Positions 17,762-26,502 of a stretch of DNA of 64,000 bases are shown here, piece after piece; positions within the stretch are counted from its first letter, which is position 1, and each line of letters starts with the position of its first letter. Origin of the DNA: Thermaurantimonas sp046295455 (GTDB taxonomy: Bacteria > Bacteroidota > Bacteroidia > Flavobacteriales > Schleiferiaceae); the NCBI GenBank assembly GCA_046295455.1, contig JBKBNI010000005.1:117101-181100 (forward strand), written 5' to 3'. The position numbers and the translations under genes are program-made. The notes under the pieces were generated by a model that was not told the origin of the DNA, made no database searches, and saw only the letters and a program-made list of their open reading frames with translations.

Positions 17762-18697
17762 ATGAAAAAGGTATTCACACCACTTATCGCCTTGCTTTTA
17801 GCGACTGCTTGCGAAACGATCATAGACCTGGACATCGATTTTGACGAGTCGAAAATGGCGGTCAACGCGGTATTTCATGACCAGAGGAATGTCGGAGACA
17901 GCACGGTGGTCGTTTGGGTGAGTGATGTATTACATCCGCTTAGCAAGAGAAGAGTCCGATCGTATCTTACAGAGGGAACGATTGTAGCCTTGTTTGAAAA
18001 CGGACAATTTGTTGAAAATCTGCAAAAAGTGGAAAAGATCTTCCTGGACGTCGACTGGATGACCGGGACTTTCGATACACTGAGGTTAGGATATTTCAAA
18101 TCGCACAAGCCGCTGACCGCCGGAAATACTTACAGGATAGTAGCCAACCATCCCGGTAAAAAGGAAGTATCTCATACGTATATTCATCCGCCGAGAGTAA
18201 TTCCGACATCCATTAAGCTAACAAACCCGTCTACCGGTGAAGTAACCATCACCTTTGATAATCCGGAAGGCATCCAGACATTTTTGATATCCATGACGGC
18301 CGTGAGCACGGATCCCTGGACGTGGGAGTGGGTAGAGTTTTCATGTTTTGACCCCAAATTTCAGGCATATAACATCACAGGGCTGGATCCCCTGGAGCCG
18401 GATTCGGCATCTTTTTACACGCGTTTCGGATTTTTGACTGACAACTCTGCTCAGTCGTACACCGGTCAGACTGTGAAAATCTACCTCCGAAACTTCAATA
18501 CGACAATGCTGCAGAATACTCAAATTGAATTTGGTGCCGTGTCGCCGGACTTTCCCCGATATGTGGCATCATATTTTGCTTACTACCTGTCGGAAGATTC
18601 CTTTTTCTCCACGCCAGAACCTATTTTTGGAAATGCATCCAATGGGATTGGAATATCCATCGGCCTCAATACCGGAAAATTTAATATACAACCGTAG
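17762..18697 (+). CDS. DUF4249 family outer membrane lipoprotein
   Basis: A 311-residue protein with a signal peptide and the lipobox LATAC (Cys 17), followed by an acidic stretch (DLDIDFDESK). The remainder is beta-rich and matches the DUF4249 pattern (GTIVALFENGQ, AGNTYRIVANHPG). It is encoded 6 bases after the TonB receptor, so it is probably that receptor's surface or periplasmic ligand-binding partner. It ends 3 bases before murF. The function is not known beyond this association. Confidence 0.85.
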   Translation: MKKVFTPLIALLLATACETIIDLDIDFDESKMAVNAVFHDQRNVGDSTVVVWVSDVLHPLSKRRVRSYLTEGTIVALFENGQFVENLQKVEKIFLDVDWMTGTFDTLRLGYFKSHKPLTAGNTYRIVANHPGKKEVSHTYIHPPRVIPTSIKLTNPSTGEVTITFDNPEGIQTFLISMTAVSTDPWTWEWVEFSCFDPKFQAYNITGLDPLEPDSASFYTRFGFLTDNSAQSYTGQTVKIYLRNFNTTMLQNTQIEFGAVSPDFPRYVASYFAYYLSEDSFFSTPEPIFGNASNGIGISIGLNTGKFNIQP

Positions 18698-18700
18698 CTA

Positions 18701-20002
18701 ATGATCGAGATTGAAGACTTGTACCAGGCGTACCTGCAATGCGACCATGTGAGCATCGACAGCAGGCGGCTCACCGGAAAATCCCTGTTTATAGCCCTTC
18801 GCGGAACGCGTACCGATGGCAATCGATACGTACGTCAGGCTCTTGACTCAGGGGCTCTGTATGCAATAGCAGACGATCCTTCGCTGAAAGGTACGAGTCG
18901 TGTTCTGATCGTCAGCGATGCCCTGGCAGCTCTTCAGGCACTTGGCCGGCACCATCGCCGTCAGCTCCGGATACCGGTAATCGGACTAACAGGCAGCAAC
19001 GGCAAAACCACATCCAAGGAACTCCTTCGCGCCGTGCTATCTCAGCGGTATAAGACCTACTCCACCCAAGGCAATTACAACAACCACATCGGAGTGCCTA
19101 TTTCTGTATTGGGAATCAAAGATGAGCATCAAATAGCGGTGATTGAGATGGGTGCCAATCATCAAAAGGAAATCGAATTTCTCTGTACAATTGCAGAACC
19201 CGACTATGTATATATCACCAATTACGGTCTCGCTCATTTAGAGGGATTCGGGGGGGTTGAAGGCATAATCCGGGGAAAAAGCGAGATCTATGATTATGCC
19301 CGTACCAATGATAAAACGGCTCTTGTCAACTGCGATGACGAAAAACAGGTAGAAAAATCCAGAGGAATTCGCCGGATAATCACCTTTGGCTCGCGAGACA
19401 CGGCAGACTATCCCGTTACTCTCCATTCTGCCAAGCCATTTGTAGCTGTTAAATTTCGCGACCACATCATTGAAAGCAATCTCAGCGGACGATACAATTT
19501 CAGCAATATAGCCGCTGCCGTAGCCCTGGGAGCAGAATTCGGACTCTCGATCGAAGACATAAAACAAGGTATTTCCTCTTACATACCAGACAACAATCGC
19601 TCACAATTTGTCGATACAGGCAAGGCACGATTCATTTGTGACGCCTACAATGCTAATCCGAGCAGTATGGAAGGTGCTGTGAGCAACCTGGCTGAATTTG
19701 AAGGTATCAGGGTGGCTGTATTGGGCGATATGTATGAGCTTGGAGATTATACCGATGAGGCTCATCAATACATTTCTGACCTTTGTCAAAAACTTAACAT
19801 CGATGAGGTCTATCTGATCGGGGAATTTTTTGGCCGTGTTAAAAATGAGACCTGGGTAAAATTTCCATCTACTGAGAGCGCAATGGAATATTTTAAAAAC
19901 TATGATCCCACCGGAAAGACCCTTCTGATCAAAGCCTCACGCTCCATGGCCCTGGAAAGGTTATATCCGATATTGGGGATAGAGCCGATTAAATCTCTTT
20001 AA
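18701..20002 (+). CDS. murF: UDP-N-acetylmuramoyl-tripeptide--D-alanyl-D-alanine ligase
   Basis: A 433-residue Mur ligase. The N-terminal UDP-binding domain has the SIDSRRLTGKSLFIALRG segment typical of MurF. The central ATPase domain has the P-loop GLTGSNGKTTSKE (~residues 98-110), followed by QGNYNNHIGVP and EMGANHQKEI. The C-terminal domain has CDAYNANPSSMEGAV and VLGDMYELG. It adds D-Ala-D-Ala to the UDP-MurNAc-tripeptide in the cytoplasm. Its 3-base spacing after DUF4249 suggests co-transcription, although the functions are unrelated. Confidence 0.95.
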   Translation: MIEIEDLYQAYLQCDHVSIDSRRLTGKSLFIALRGTRTDGNRYVRQALDSGALYAIADDPSLKGTSRVLIVSDALAALQALGRHHRRQLRIPVIGLTGSNGKTTSKELLRAVLSQRYKTYSTQGNYNNHIGVPISVLGIKDEHQIAVIEMGANHQKEIEFLCTIAEPDYVYITNYGLAHLEGFGGVEGIIRGKSEIYDYARTNDKTALVNCDDEKQVEKSRGIRRIITFGSRDTADYPVTLHSAKPFVAVKFRDHIIESNLSGRYNFSNIAAAVALGAEFGLSIEDIKQGISSYIPDNNRSQFVDTGKARFICDAYNANPSSMEGAVSNLAEFEGIRVAVLGDMYELGDYTDEAHQYISDLCQKLNIDEVYLIGEFFGRVKNETWVKFPSTESAMEYFKNYDPTGKTLLIKASRSMALERLYPILGIEPIKSL

Positions 20003-20275
20003 AGTTGTTTTTTAAGAGTCGTTTTTCACCCTACAGAGCGCATGGAAGGCGCGGAGATTATTTTGTCTGCAGATCTCTGTGATCGCGGTGGTTCGTTTGT
20101 TTTTTACTACATGGAAAGGCACTGGAGGGCGTATTTTGTTATAGAGATAATCATGGCCAGATCATAGCGCATCCTCTCAAAAACCACAGAAACAATCTCT
20201 CATTTCACTTCTTTGATACAATCCGTACACTGCTCGGGGCAATTTATATTTGTCAAAAACCAGCCATTATACCCA

Positions 20276-20725
20276 ATGAGATATACCGTAGTATTAGTGT
20301 TTGCTATGTTAATGGCAAGTGCTGCGTGTAAAAAAGAACCCGAAATAAGAGAATCCATGCTCCTGACGCTATCCGTAAGGGATCGGTATGACAATGACCT
20401 TCTCGACACCGGCTATGTGGGTCATTTTCCGTGGAGCTTAATCAATTGGAATGATCCGGAGGGAAACCCCGTAGAATTCAGAATTACAAGAAAATACGGA
20501 GCATTTTTGCTCGAAAATACAAGCAAACTCAGGGACGTAGTCGAATATGAATTCCTTTTTCCGGATACACCCGTTCAGAAGGTTCGTTTTGAATTTGCGG
20601 ACTATAGGATGACCGACAGGCAGACCAATCGGGAGTTGATCATCCGCTCCATTGCCCGGGTCTGGTGGAATGGAGAGCCTCTGAAAGCGGAACAAGGCTA
20701 TTTCAAGGTAACAATCAACCCGTAA
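20276..20725 (+). CDS. Small lipoprotein of unknown function
   Basis: A 149-residue protein from the ATG at 20276, which gives a signal peptide and the lipobox ASAAC (Cys 18 or 19) followed by KKEPE. The rest is soluble, with a predicted beta-rich character and no motif I recognise. A TATATTTG -7-like box lies at 20245-20252, but without a convincing -33 element. The 273-base gap before it holds only a degenerate repeat. The following transporter gene starts 12 bases after the stop. Confidence 0.7.
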   Translation: MRYTVVLVFAMLMASAACKKEPEIRESMLLTLSVRDRYDNDLLDTGYVGHFPWSLINWNDPEGNPVEFRITRKYGAFLLENTSKLRDVVEYEFLFPDTPVQKVRFEFADYRMTDRQTNRELIIRSIARVWWNGEPLKAEQGYFKVTINP

Positions 20726-20737
20726 AACCTCCCAATT

Positions 20738-21625
20738 TTGAGTACGACGCTTAGAATGGAACAATTGCTCCGGGGGTCTTTTCTTTTCAATTGCTTTATT
20801 ATTACAGCAAAACTGATTTTTGGTATTCTGGGGAATTCTTTCGCATTGCTAGCCGATGCCATCGAATCAGCATCAGATGTGGTGGCATCTGCCATTGTAT
20901 GGATAGGCGCCCGGTATGCCAGCAGACCGGCCGACGACAATCATCCCTATGGACATGGCAGGGCAGAACCGCTCGTTGTCTTCGTCATTGTGCTGGTTTT
21001 GGTGATCTCATCTGTGACGATCATTTACCAGAGTCTGATCAATGTACGCAAACCTCAGGAATCTCCGGAATGGTGGACCCTTCCCGTGATTGTCGCGATC
21101 ATTGTCATGAAGGAATTGGCTTTCAGATACATCAACCGCCAATCCAAACGCTACCACAGCACCGTAGGCAAGGCTGAAGCGTGGCACCACCGCTCTGATG
21201 CCATCACCTCGCTGGCTACCTTGATCGGGGTGAGCGTTGCCGTACTTTTTGGAGGCAGATTTGTCATCGCGGACGAGATTGCGGCCATCATAGCGGCCTT
21301 ATTTATCCTGTACAACGCCTACAAGCTGCTTCGCCCTGCTCTCAGCGAAGCCCTCGATGAGCAAATTCATCACGAGCTGGAGGAGGATATCCGGCGGATT
21401 TCGAAAGACGTATCTGGTATCATCGACACCGAAAAATGCTATATCCGCAAGACCGGTCTAACCTATTACGTTGATTTGCATGCCATAGTGGATGGAAACA
21501 TTTCGGTGCAGAAAGGCCATGAACTTGCTCACCGGCTTAAAGACCGGCTCATTCAAGAGATTCCTCAGCTCTCAGATGTGCTTATCCACGTAGAACCCTT
21601 TGATCCCGACGCTGCTAACAAATGA
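20738..21625 (+). CDS. Cation diffusion facilitator family transporter
   Basis: A 295-residue CDF protein. There are about six membrane segments in residues 10-205. The metal-site motifs are ALLADAIESASDVVAS in TM2 and AWHHRSDAITS in TM5, and HPYGHGRAE lies in the cytoplasmic loop. The C-terminal cytoplasmic domain (~210-290) has the ferredoxin-like fold pattern. Members export Zn, Fe, Mn or Co in exchange for protons; an HxxxD pair in TM5 fits Zn. The start is TTG at 20738 or ATG at 20756. It overlaps the next gene in ATGA. Confidence 0.92.
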   Translation: MSTTLRMEQLLRGSFLFNCFIITAKLIFGILGNSFALLADAIESASDVVASAIVWIGARYASRPADDNHPYGHGRAEPLVVFVIVLVLVISSVTIIYQSLINVRKPQESPEWWTLPVIVAIIVMKELAFRYINRQSKRYHSTVGKAEAWHHRSDAITSLATLIGVSVAVLFGGRFVIADEIAAIIAALFILYNAYKLLRPALSEALDEQIHHELEEDIRRISKDVSGIIDTEKCYIRKTGLTYYVDLHAIVDGNISVQKGHELAHRLKDRLIQEIPQLSDVLIHVEPFDPDAANK

Positions 21626-22107
21626 ACTTAAAAAAATACCGTTTCAGACTTTGGGCCTTAAGTCGGTTTAAAATCCCGATGATTGGTCTGTGCAGGCCAT
21701 CGCTGGTGGAATTAAACGATCAAAAAATCGTTATAAAAATTCCTCTTTATTTTTTCACAAAAAACCACTATGGATCCATGTACTTCGGTGCGCAGGCGGT
21801 AGGTGCAGACCTTGCTGCCGGCTATCTGGGGTATGCCCTATGTGAGGAGCAGCATTTGATTCCCGGGCTGGTGTTTAAGGATTTTACGGCCGAATTTCTA
21901 AAGCGCCCGGAGAGCGATGTGTACTTTGTGTGCGCTCAAGGAAGCGATATACAAGACCAGGTACATGAGAGCCTCACTACTGAATCGAGAATCACCCGAA
22001 GCATCCATGTGGAGGCCTACACCCAATACAATACCGGCCATCAGGAATTGGTATCAAAATTTACCTTGGGTTTAAGTCTGAAAGTAAAAAAAAGAAAAGG
22101 ACTATGA
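21622..22107 (+). CDS. DUF4442 hotdog-fold protein
   Basis: A 161-residue protein of the DUF4442 group, related to PaaI/YiiD-type hotdog thioesterases. The conserved NHYGSMYFGAQAVGADLAAGYL segment spans residues ~48-69. No signal peptide is visible. Members are thought to hydrolyse or bind acyl-CoA/ACP thioesters, but the substrate is unknown. It is coupled to both neighbours by ATGA overlaps: transporter upstream, cysD downstream. Confidence 0.8.
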   Translation: MNLKKYRFRLWALSRFKIPMIGLCRPSLVELNDQKIVIKIPLYFFTKNHYGSMYFGAQAVGADLAAGYLGYALCEEQHLIPGLVFKDFTAEFLKRPESDVYFVCAQGSDIQDQVHESLTTESRITRSIHVEAYTQYNTGHQELVSKFTLGLSLKVKKRKGL

Positions 22108-23009
22108 GCCCAAAACCCTCCGATTATCTCCAAAAACTGGTGGACGAGGCCACAGAAATTCTCTATTACACAGCTGCTCGCTTAGGCAATGCCTACATAC
22201 TCTTTTCAGGAGGCAAAGATTCCATCACCCTGAGCCATTTGGCATACAAGGCCTTCTATCCCTCCCCTCCACCATTCAGATTGCTGCAGGTAGATACCGG
22301 GCACAACTTTTCAGAGACGATTTCTTATCGGGATTGGTTTGTCAGGGCATATGGCTATCAGCTGGATATTGCCGACGTGCAGAAGGCCATTGATCAAGGT
22401 CTGGTCAAAGAGCCGGAAGGACCTGACAAAAACCGAAACCGAATTCAATCGGCCGTCCTCCTTGACTTTGTAAAAAAACACCATGTGAAGGCGCTTCTGG
22501 GTGGCGGCCGTCGGGATGAAGACCGGGCCCGCGCCAAGGAGCGGATCTTCTCACACCGCGATGCGACCGGCGCCTGGTGTCCTGAAAATCAAAGAACTGA
22601 AATAGGACTTCTGGCTGACCTATCGCTCAATGAAGGTGAGCACTTTCGGATTTTTCCGCTGAGCAATTGGACCGAACTGGATGTCTGGCTGTACATTCAA
22701 CAGCAAGACATACCACTGCCTCAACTGTACTTTTCATCACCGCGCAAGGTCGTTTTCAGAAATGGAGCGTGGATTCAGGTATCGCCATTTATTACCCTGA
22801 AAGATAATGAAATACCAGTTGTAAAAAACATTCGATTCCGCACTCTGGGCGATATCACCATCACTGGAGGCATCGAATCCAACGCTCGCAGTGTGGAAGA
22901 AATCATAAGCGAACTCGAAAGCGCGCGTACCAGCGAAAGAGGTCATCGACACGACGACAGACAGACCGAATACAGCATGGAAGTGCGCAAACGTGAGGGT
23001 TACTTCTGA
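22104..23009 (+). CDS. cysD: CysD-like sulfate adenylyltransferase subunit 2
   Basis: A 301-residue PP-loop ATP pyrophosphatase. The SGGKDS loop is near residue 36. The CysD hallmarks follow: LLQVDTGHNF, LLGGGRRDEDRARAKERIFSHRD, FPLSNWTELDVWLYI, FRTLGDITITGGIES, and a C-terminal MEVRKREGYF. With the GTPase CysN, the family makes APS from sulfate and ATP. No cysN lies next to it here, which is unusual. The loop also has Gly where many CysD proteins have Ile (SIGKDS). PAPS reductase was considered, but the C-terminus is that of CysD. Confidence 0.87.
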   Translation: MSPKPSDYLQKLVDEATEILYYTAARLGNAYILFSGGKDSITLSHLAYKAFYPSPPPFRLLQVDTGHNFSETISYRDWFVRAYGYQLDIADVQKAIDQGLVKEPEGPDKNRNRIQSAVLLDFVKKHHVKALLGGGRRDEDRARAKERIFSHRDATGAWCPENQRTEIGLLADLSLNEGEHFRIFPLSNWTELDVWLYIQQQDIPLPQLYFSSPRKVVFRNGAWIQVSPFITLKDNEIPVVKNIRFRTLGDITITGGIESNARSVEEIISELESARTSERGHRHDDRQTEYSMEVRKREGYF

Positions 23010-23100
23010 TACCCTTCAAAAGCATTCTGAATTCAACATATTTCTATACACCGACGATACCCTGATAGTGATCGGTTGGTGCGGTGCCTGCCTGTAATCT

Positions 23101-23135
23101 GAAATGAAAATGGGTGCTCCTGTAAAGGAACACCC
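23101..23135 (-). terminator. Possible terminator of the DUF2723 gene
   Basis: GGGTG (23112-23116) pairs with CACCC (23131-23135), and TCC pairs with GGA inside, with one mismatch and a 6-base loop. On the minus strand it is followed by ATTTTCATTTC, only a weak T tract. It lies between the convergent cysD and DUF2723 genes. Confidence 0.45.
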
Positions 23136-23166
23136 GATGGACTCATGCTCATGTGATGAATTTTGT

Positions 23167-26100
23167 TCAGATCGTCATTCCGGCAGTTGTCTGCTGGTAG
23201 CGCTGATACAACTTGCTTTGTGAAAAATCATTGGATTTCAAAATATACTGCATCTCCAATTGTGCCAAAAACTGATAAAACTGCAGGCTGCTCTGAAACT
23301 CCTGTTGAATCGCTTTTCGTTTTGCTCCTTTGAATTGATTGAAGTACCGGATTTCCTGGTCCAATTGATCCGCAAACCTGTTCATGAGGTCCATAGCCTT
23401 ATCGTTAGCTCCGGCTTTGAGGTAGGACTCGATGATTCCGAACATAAAGTAGTTGAATTCAAATTTTTCGATGGGCATCTTTTCCATACAGAAGTCAAGT
23501 ACACGAACAGCCTTTTCATTCTGTCCTTCCGCAGCCAGTTGGGATGCAAGCCGGGCATAGATGTTTCTGAAATTGTAGCTTAACCGGCGATTGGTCTCAT
23601 CCAGATACACATCCGGAAGCTCCATATTACCAAATTGAAACTTATTCATCAGATTGTCGTACATGATTTCGGTGTCCACCTTGCCAAACTCGAATCGCTG
23701 ACCTTTTTCGGCAATCCTCATTGGTACAAACCGATATGCCAGACCTTCCAACCGGAAAAATTCGGTCAGGAAAAAATATGAACGCTCAGAACTTCCTACA
23801 GTGATAGAAAAATAGATAGGGCGGGTCCAGTCGTTATTGGTCAGCAGGTCGATGACCATGATATCGCGTTTTGACAGGTAGTCCATGTCCAGATCCACGT
23901 CTATGTAGTCCAAGATCAAGCTGGAGTCAGCCTCTCGGACTACCTTGTTTCTCAATACGGCATCTCTGTCCACCGGAAATCTCAATCTTTTTACAGGATA
24001 GTATTGAAACTCCCTCATGCCGCTGTATGCCTGAAACCGAGTGATGGGGTCATCGCTCTTGATCCAGCGCATAAAGTCTTCGGCCATCCAGCGCGCATTG
24101 GCGGGAGCCACGTTCGGGCGCTGCTGGTAGTACAGTACATCCCGGGTGCCCTGCTTGTACTGCTCCCATTCGAGGCTGAAGGGCACCGGGTCGCTGTCAT
24201 AGGCTTTGCGCTTCATCTGATCGATGTACCAGTCGGTGTTCAGAAGGCTCAGGTTTACCACGCGCACATCTGTGCGATAGCCCTCTACTTCCTGTACGTA
24301 CCACAGCGGAAAGGTATCATTGTCGCCATTGGTAAAGAGGATGGAATTCGGGGCACAACTGTCCAGATATGCTTTGGCGATATCGCGGGCGGTGTATCGA
24401 TTGGCGCGGCTGTGGTCGTCCCAATTTTCCTTAGCCATGATACCAGGCACCAGTAGAGTACACAAAGCAGTAACTCCAAAGGCATGAACAGGCCTGTTGA
24501 ACCTTTCACGCAGCATATCCAGAATCCCGAATACCCCAAGACCGATCCACATCGAAAAGGCGTAAAACGAACCTACCACCGCATAATCCCTCTCCCGGGG
24601 CTCAAAGGGCTTTTGATTGGTGTAAATGATAACCGCTATTCCGGTAAAGACAAAAAACAACAGAACCGCCCAGGCGTCTTTCGGATTCTTTTTGAAGTGG
24701 TACCAAAGGCCAAAAATGCCCAAAATGAGAGGCAGAAAGTAGTACTTGTTGCGCGCCTTATTGTTTTTCATGTGATCGGGAAGATTTTTTTGAGGACCAA
24801 GGCGCATGTTGTCAATCAGTGGTATGCCTGAGATCCAGTTTCCTTTGGTCAGTTCATAGCGACCCTGATCGTCGTTTTGGCGGCCGGCGAAATTCCACAT
24901 AAAGTACCGCCAGTACATATGCCCGAGTTGATAGTCGAAGAAAAACTTTAAATTTTGTCCCACTGTCAGTTTTTTTTCCGGATTGCGGATGTTTGCGATG
25001 CGCTTATAATTCTCTACGTGCTCCGGGTCGTCGCTCCACATCCGGGGAAAGAGTCCTATGGTGGACTTATCCCAGTTGCGCACAGAAAATTTGGCATCAT
25101 ATGATACTACATACCTTCCGGCCTCCTCATCGCGTACATAGATGGGTTTGCCATCTTTGAAGGGCTTGTTACGATCTAACTGCGAATTGAAATACTGACC
25201 GTACAAAATCGGAAAATCACCATATTGCTCGCGCTTGTAGTAAGCCAGGAGGCTAAGGGCATCCTCTGGGTTGTTTTCGTCAATAGGGGGATTGGCATTG
25301 GAGCGAATGGCCAATGTAAGAAAGCTGGAATATCCCAGAATGATGTAGAATACAGAAAGCGAAATTATATGCATGTAGTAGTAGCCTTTCTTTTTGGCGT
25401 ACCAAAGAGACCAGATAAATACTCCGGCAATCAACAGGGTGGTAAAAACAGTACCCGAATCAAAAGGCAGCCCCAGCGTGTTGACCATCGTAATCTCCAT
25501 AAATCCGTACAACTGCAGCAGAAATGGTATTAAAAACACAAAGATGATCCCCAGTATGCCCACGCCAATTATATTGGCAATGATGAAGTTCATTGCATTG
25601 ACCTGCTTGTATTTTTTGAAAAAATAGATCATCGTAATGGCCGGCACCGTAAGAAATACCAATATGTGTACGCCTACGGATAGTCCTACCAAAAAGGCAA
25701 TCAGGATCAGCCAGCGGTCTGCCCGTGGATTCCAGTCCACCTCGCGCTCCCACTTCAGAATCGCCCAAAAAGCGATGGCCGTAAAAAAGGATGACATCGC
25801 ATACACTTCGCCCTCTACAGCCGAAAACCAAAAACTGTCACTAAAAGTGTATGCCAATGCACCGACCACGCCACTGCCCAGAATGGCAATCATGGTAGTC
25901 TGATCGTTGCGGCCAAGGTTTTCAGCCAATTTGCGTCCCAGAGCTGTGATCGTCCAAAACAGAAAGAGAATGGTAAAAGCGCTGGAGAGTGCAGACAACG
26001 TATTGACCCAGAAGGCCATTTGTGTCCAGTCGCCAAAGGCAAATATGGCCATCACAGCTCCCAGGATCTGAAAGAGCGGTGCTCCCGGAGGGTGTCCGAC

Positions 26101-26241
26101 CTGCAGCTTAACCGAGGTGGCTATGTATTCACCACAGTCCCAGAAAGATACAGTCGGTTCAATCGTGAGCATGTAAGTCAGCAGAGCAATCCCGAAGACC
26201 GCCCAGCCCGTGATGTCATTCCACTTTTTATATTGTTCCAT
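23167..26241 (-). CDS. DUF2723 family GT-C type membrane glycosyltransferase-like protein
   Basis: A 1024-residue membrane protein. The first periplasmic loop has the TVSFWDCGEYIATSVKLQ motif with Asp and Glu in the position of GT-C catalytic acids. Many membrane segments follow up to about residue 600 (including LLFFVFTGIAVIIYTNQKPFEPRERDYA). A soluble C-terminal region ends in TPR-like helices. DUF2723 proteins resemble protein O-mannosyltransferases and are widespread in Bacteroidota; the real donor and acceptor are unknown. The length is normal for the family. A single-gene unit with its own gap upstream (26242-26502). Confidence 0.9.
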   Translation of the reverse strand: MEQYKKWNDITGWAVFGIALLTYMLTIEPTVSFWDCGEYIATSVKLQVGHPPGAPLFQILGAVMAIFAFGDWTQMAFWVNTLSALSSAFTILFLFWTITALGRKLAENLGRNDQTTMIAILGSGVVGALAYTFSDSFWFSAVEGEVYAMSSFFTAIAFWAILKWEREVDWNPRADRWLILIAFLVGLSVGVHILVFLTVPAITMIYFFKKYKQVNAMNFIIANIIGVGILGIIFVFLIPFLLQLYGFMEITMVNTLGLPFDSGTVFTTLLIAGVFIWSLWYAKKKGYYYMHIISLSVFYIILGYSSFLTLAIRSNANPPIDENNPEDALSLLAYYKREQYGDFPILYGQYFNSQLDRNKPFKDGKPIYVRDEEAGRYVVSYDAKFSVRNWDKSTIGLFPRMWSDDPEHVENYKRIANIRNPEKKLTVGQNLKFFFDYQLGHMYWRYFMWNFAGRQNDDQGRYELTKGNWISGIPLIDNMRLGPQKNLPDHMKNNKARNKYYFLPLILGIFGLWYHFKKNPKDAWAVLLFFVFTGIAVIIYTNQKPFEPRERDYAVVGSFYAFSMWIGLGVFGILDMLRERFNRPVHAFGVTALCTLLVPGIMAKENWDDHSRANRYTARDIAKAYLDSCAPNSILFTNGDNDTFPLWYVQEVEGYRTDVRVVNLSLLNTDWYIDQMKRKAYDSDPVPFSLEWEQYKQGTRDVLYYQQRPNVAPANARWMAEDFMRWIKSDDPITRFQAYSGMREFQYYPVKRLRFPVDRDAVLRNKVVREADSSLILDYIDVDLDMDYLSKRDIMVIDLLTNNDWTRPIYFSITVGSSERSYFFLTEFFRLEGLAYRFVPMRIAEKGQRFEFGKVDTEIMYDNLMNKFQFGNMELPDVYLDETNRRLSYNFRNIYARLASQLAAEGQNEKAVRVLDFCMEKMPIEKFEFNYFMFGIIESYLKAGANDKAMDLMNRFADQLDQEIRYFNQFKGAKRKAIQQEFQSSLQFYQFLAQLEMQYILKSNDFSQSKLYQRYQQTTAGMTI

Positions 26242-26502
26242 TGTGTATTGGTGTGCGTTTAAATGTTTGCCGGCGAAAATAGAACACCAGTATAAATGCT
26301 TCGTAAAAAAAATAAGTGATCGGCAAAGGGCACTCCCCTCTTACCCTCTGCCGAAGACCAGGAGAGACTCCAGGGTATGACAAGACGGACGACATGTTCT
26401 GCCGGAATTTTTCCCCTTTCGGATACCTCACCTGCATGCCCGGCACACGTGCTTTTCACTGCCTATGCCGCCCGGATCGGGAGTGTCCTTGTGGGTATCT
26501 GA

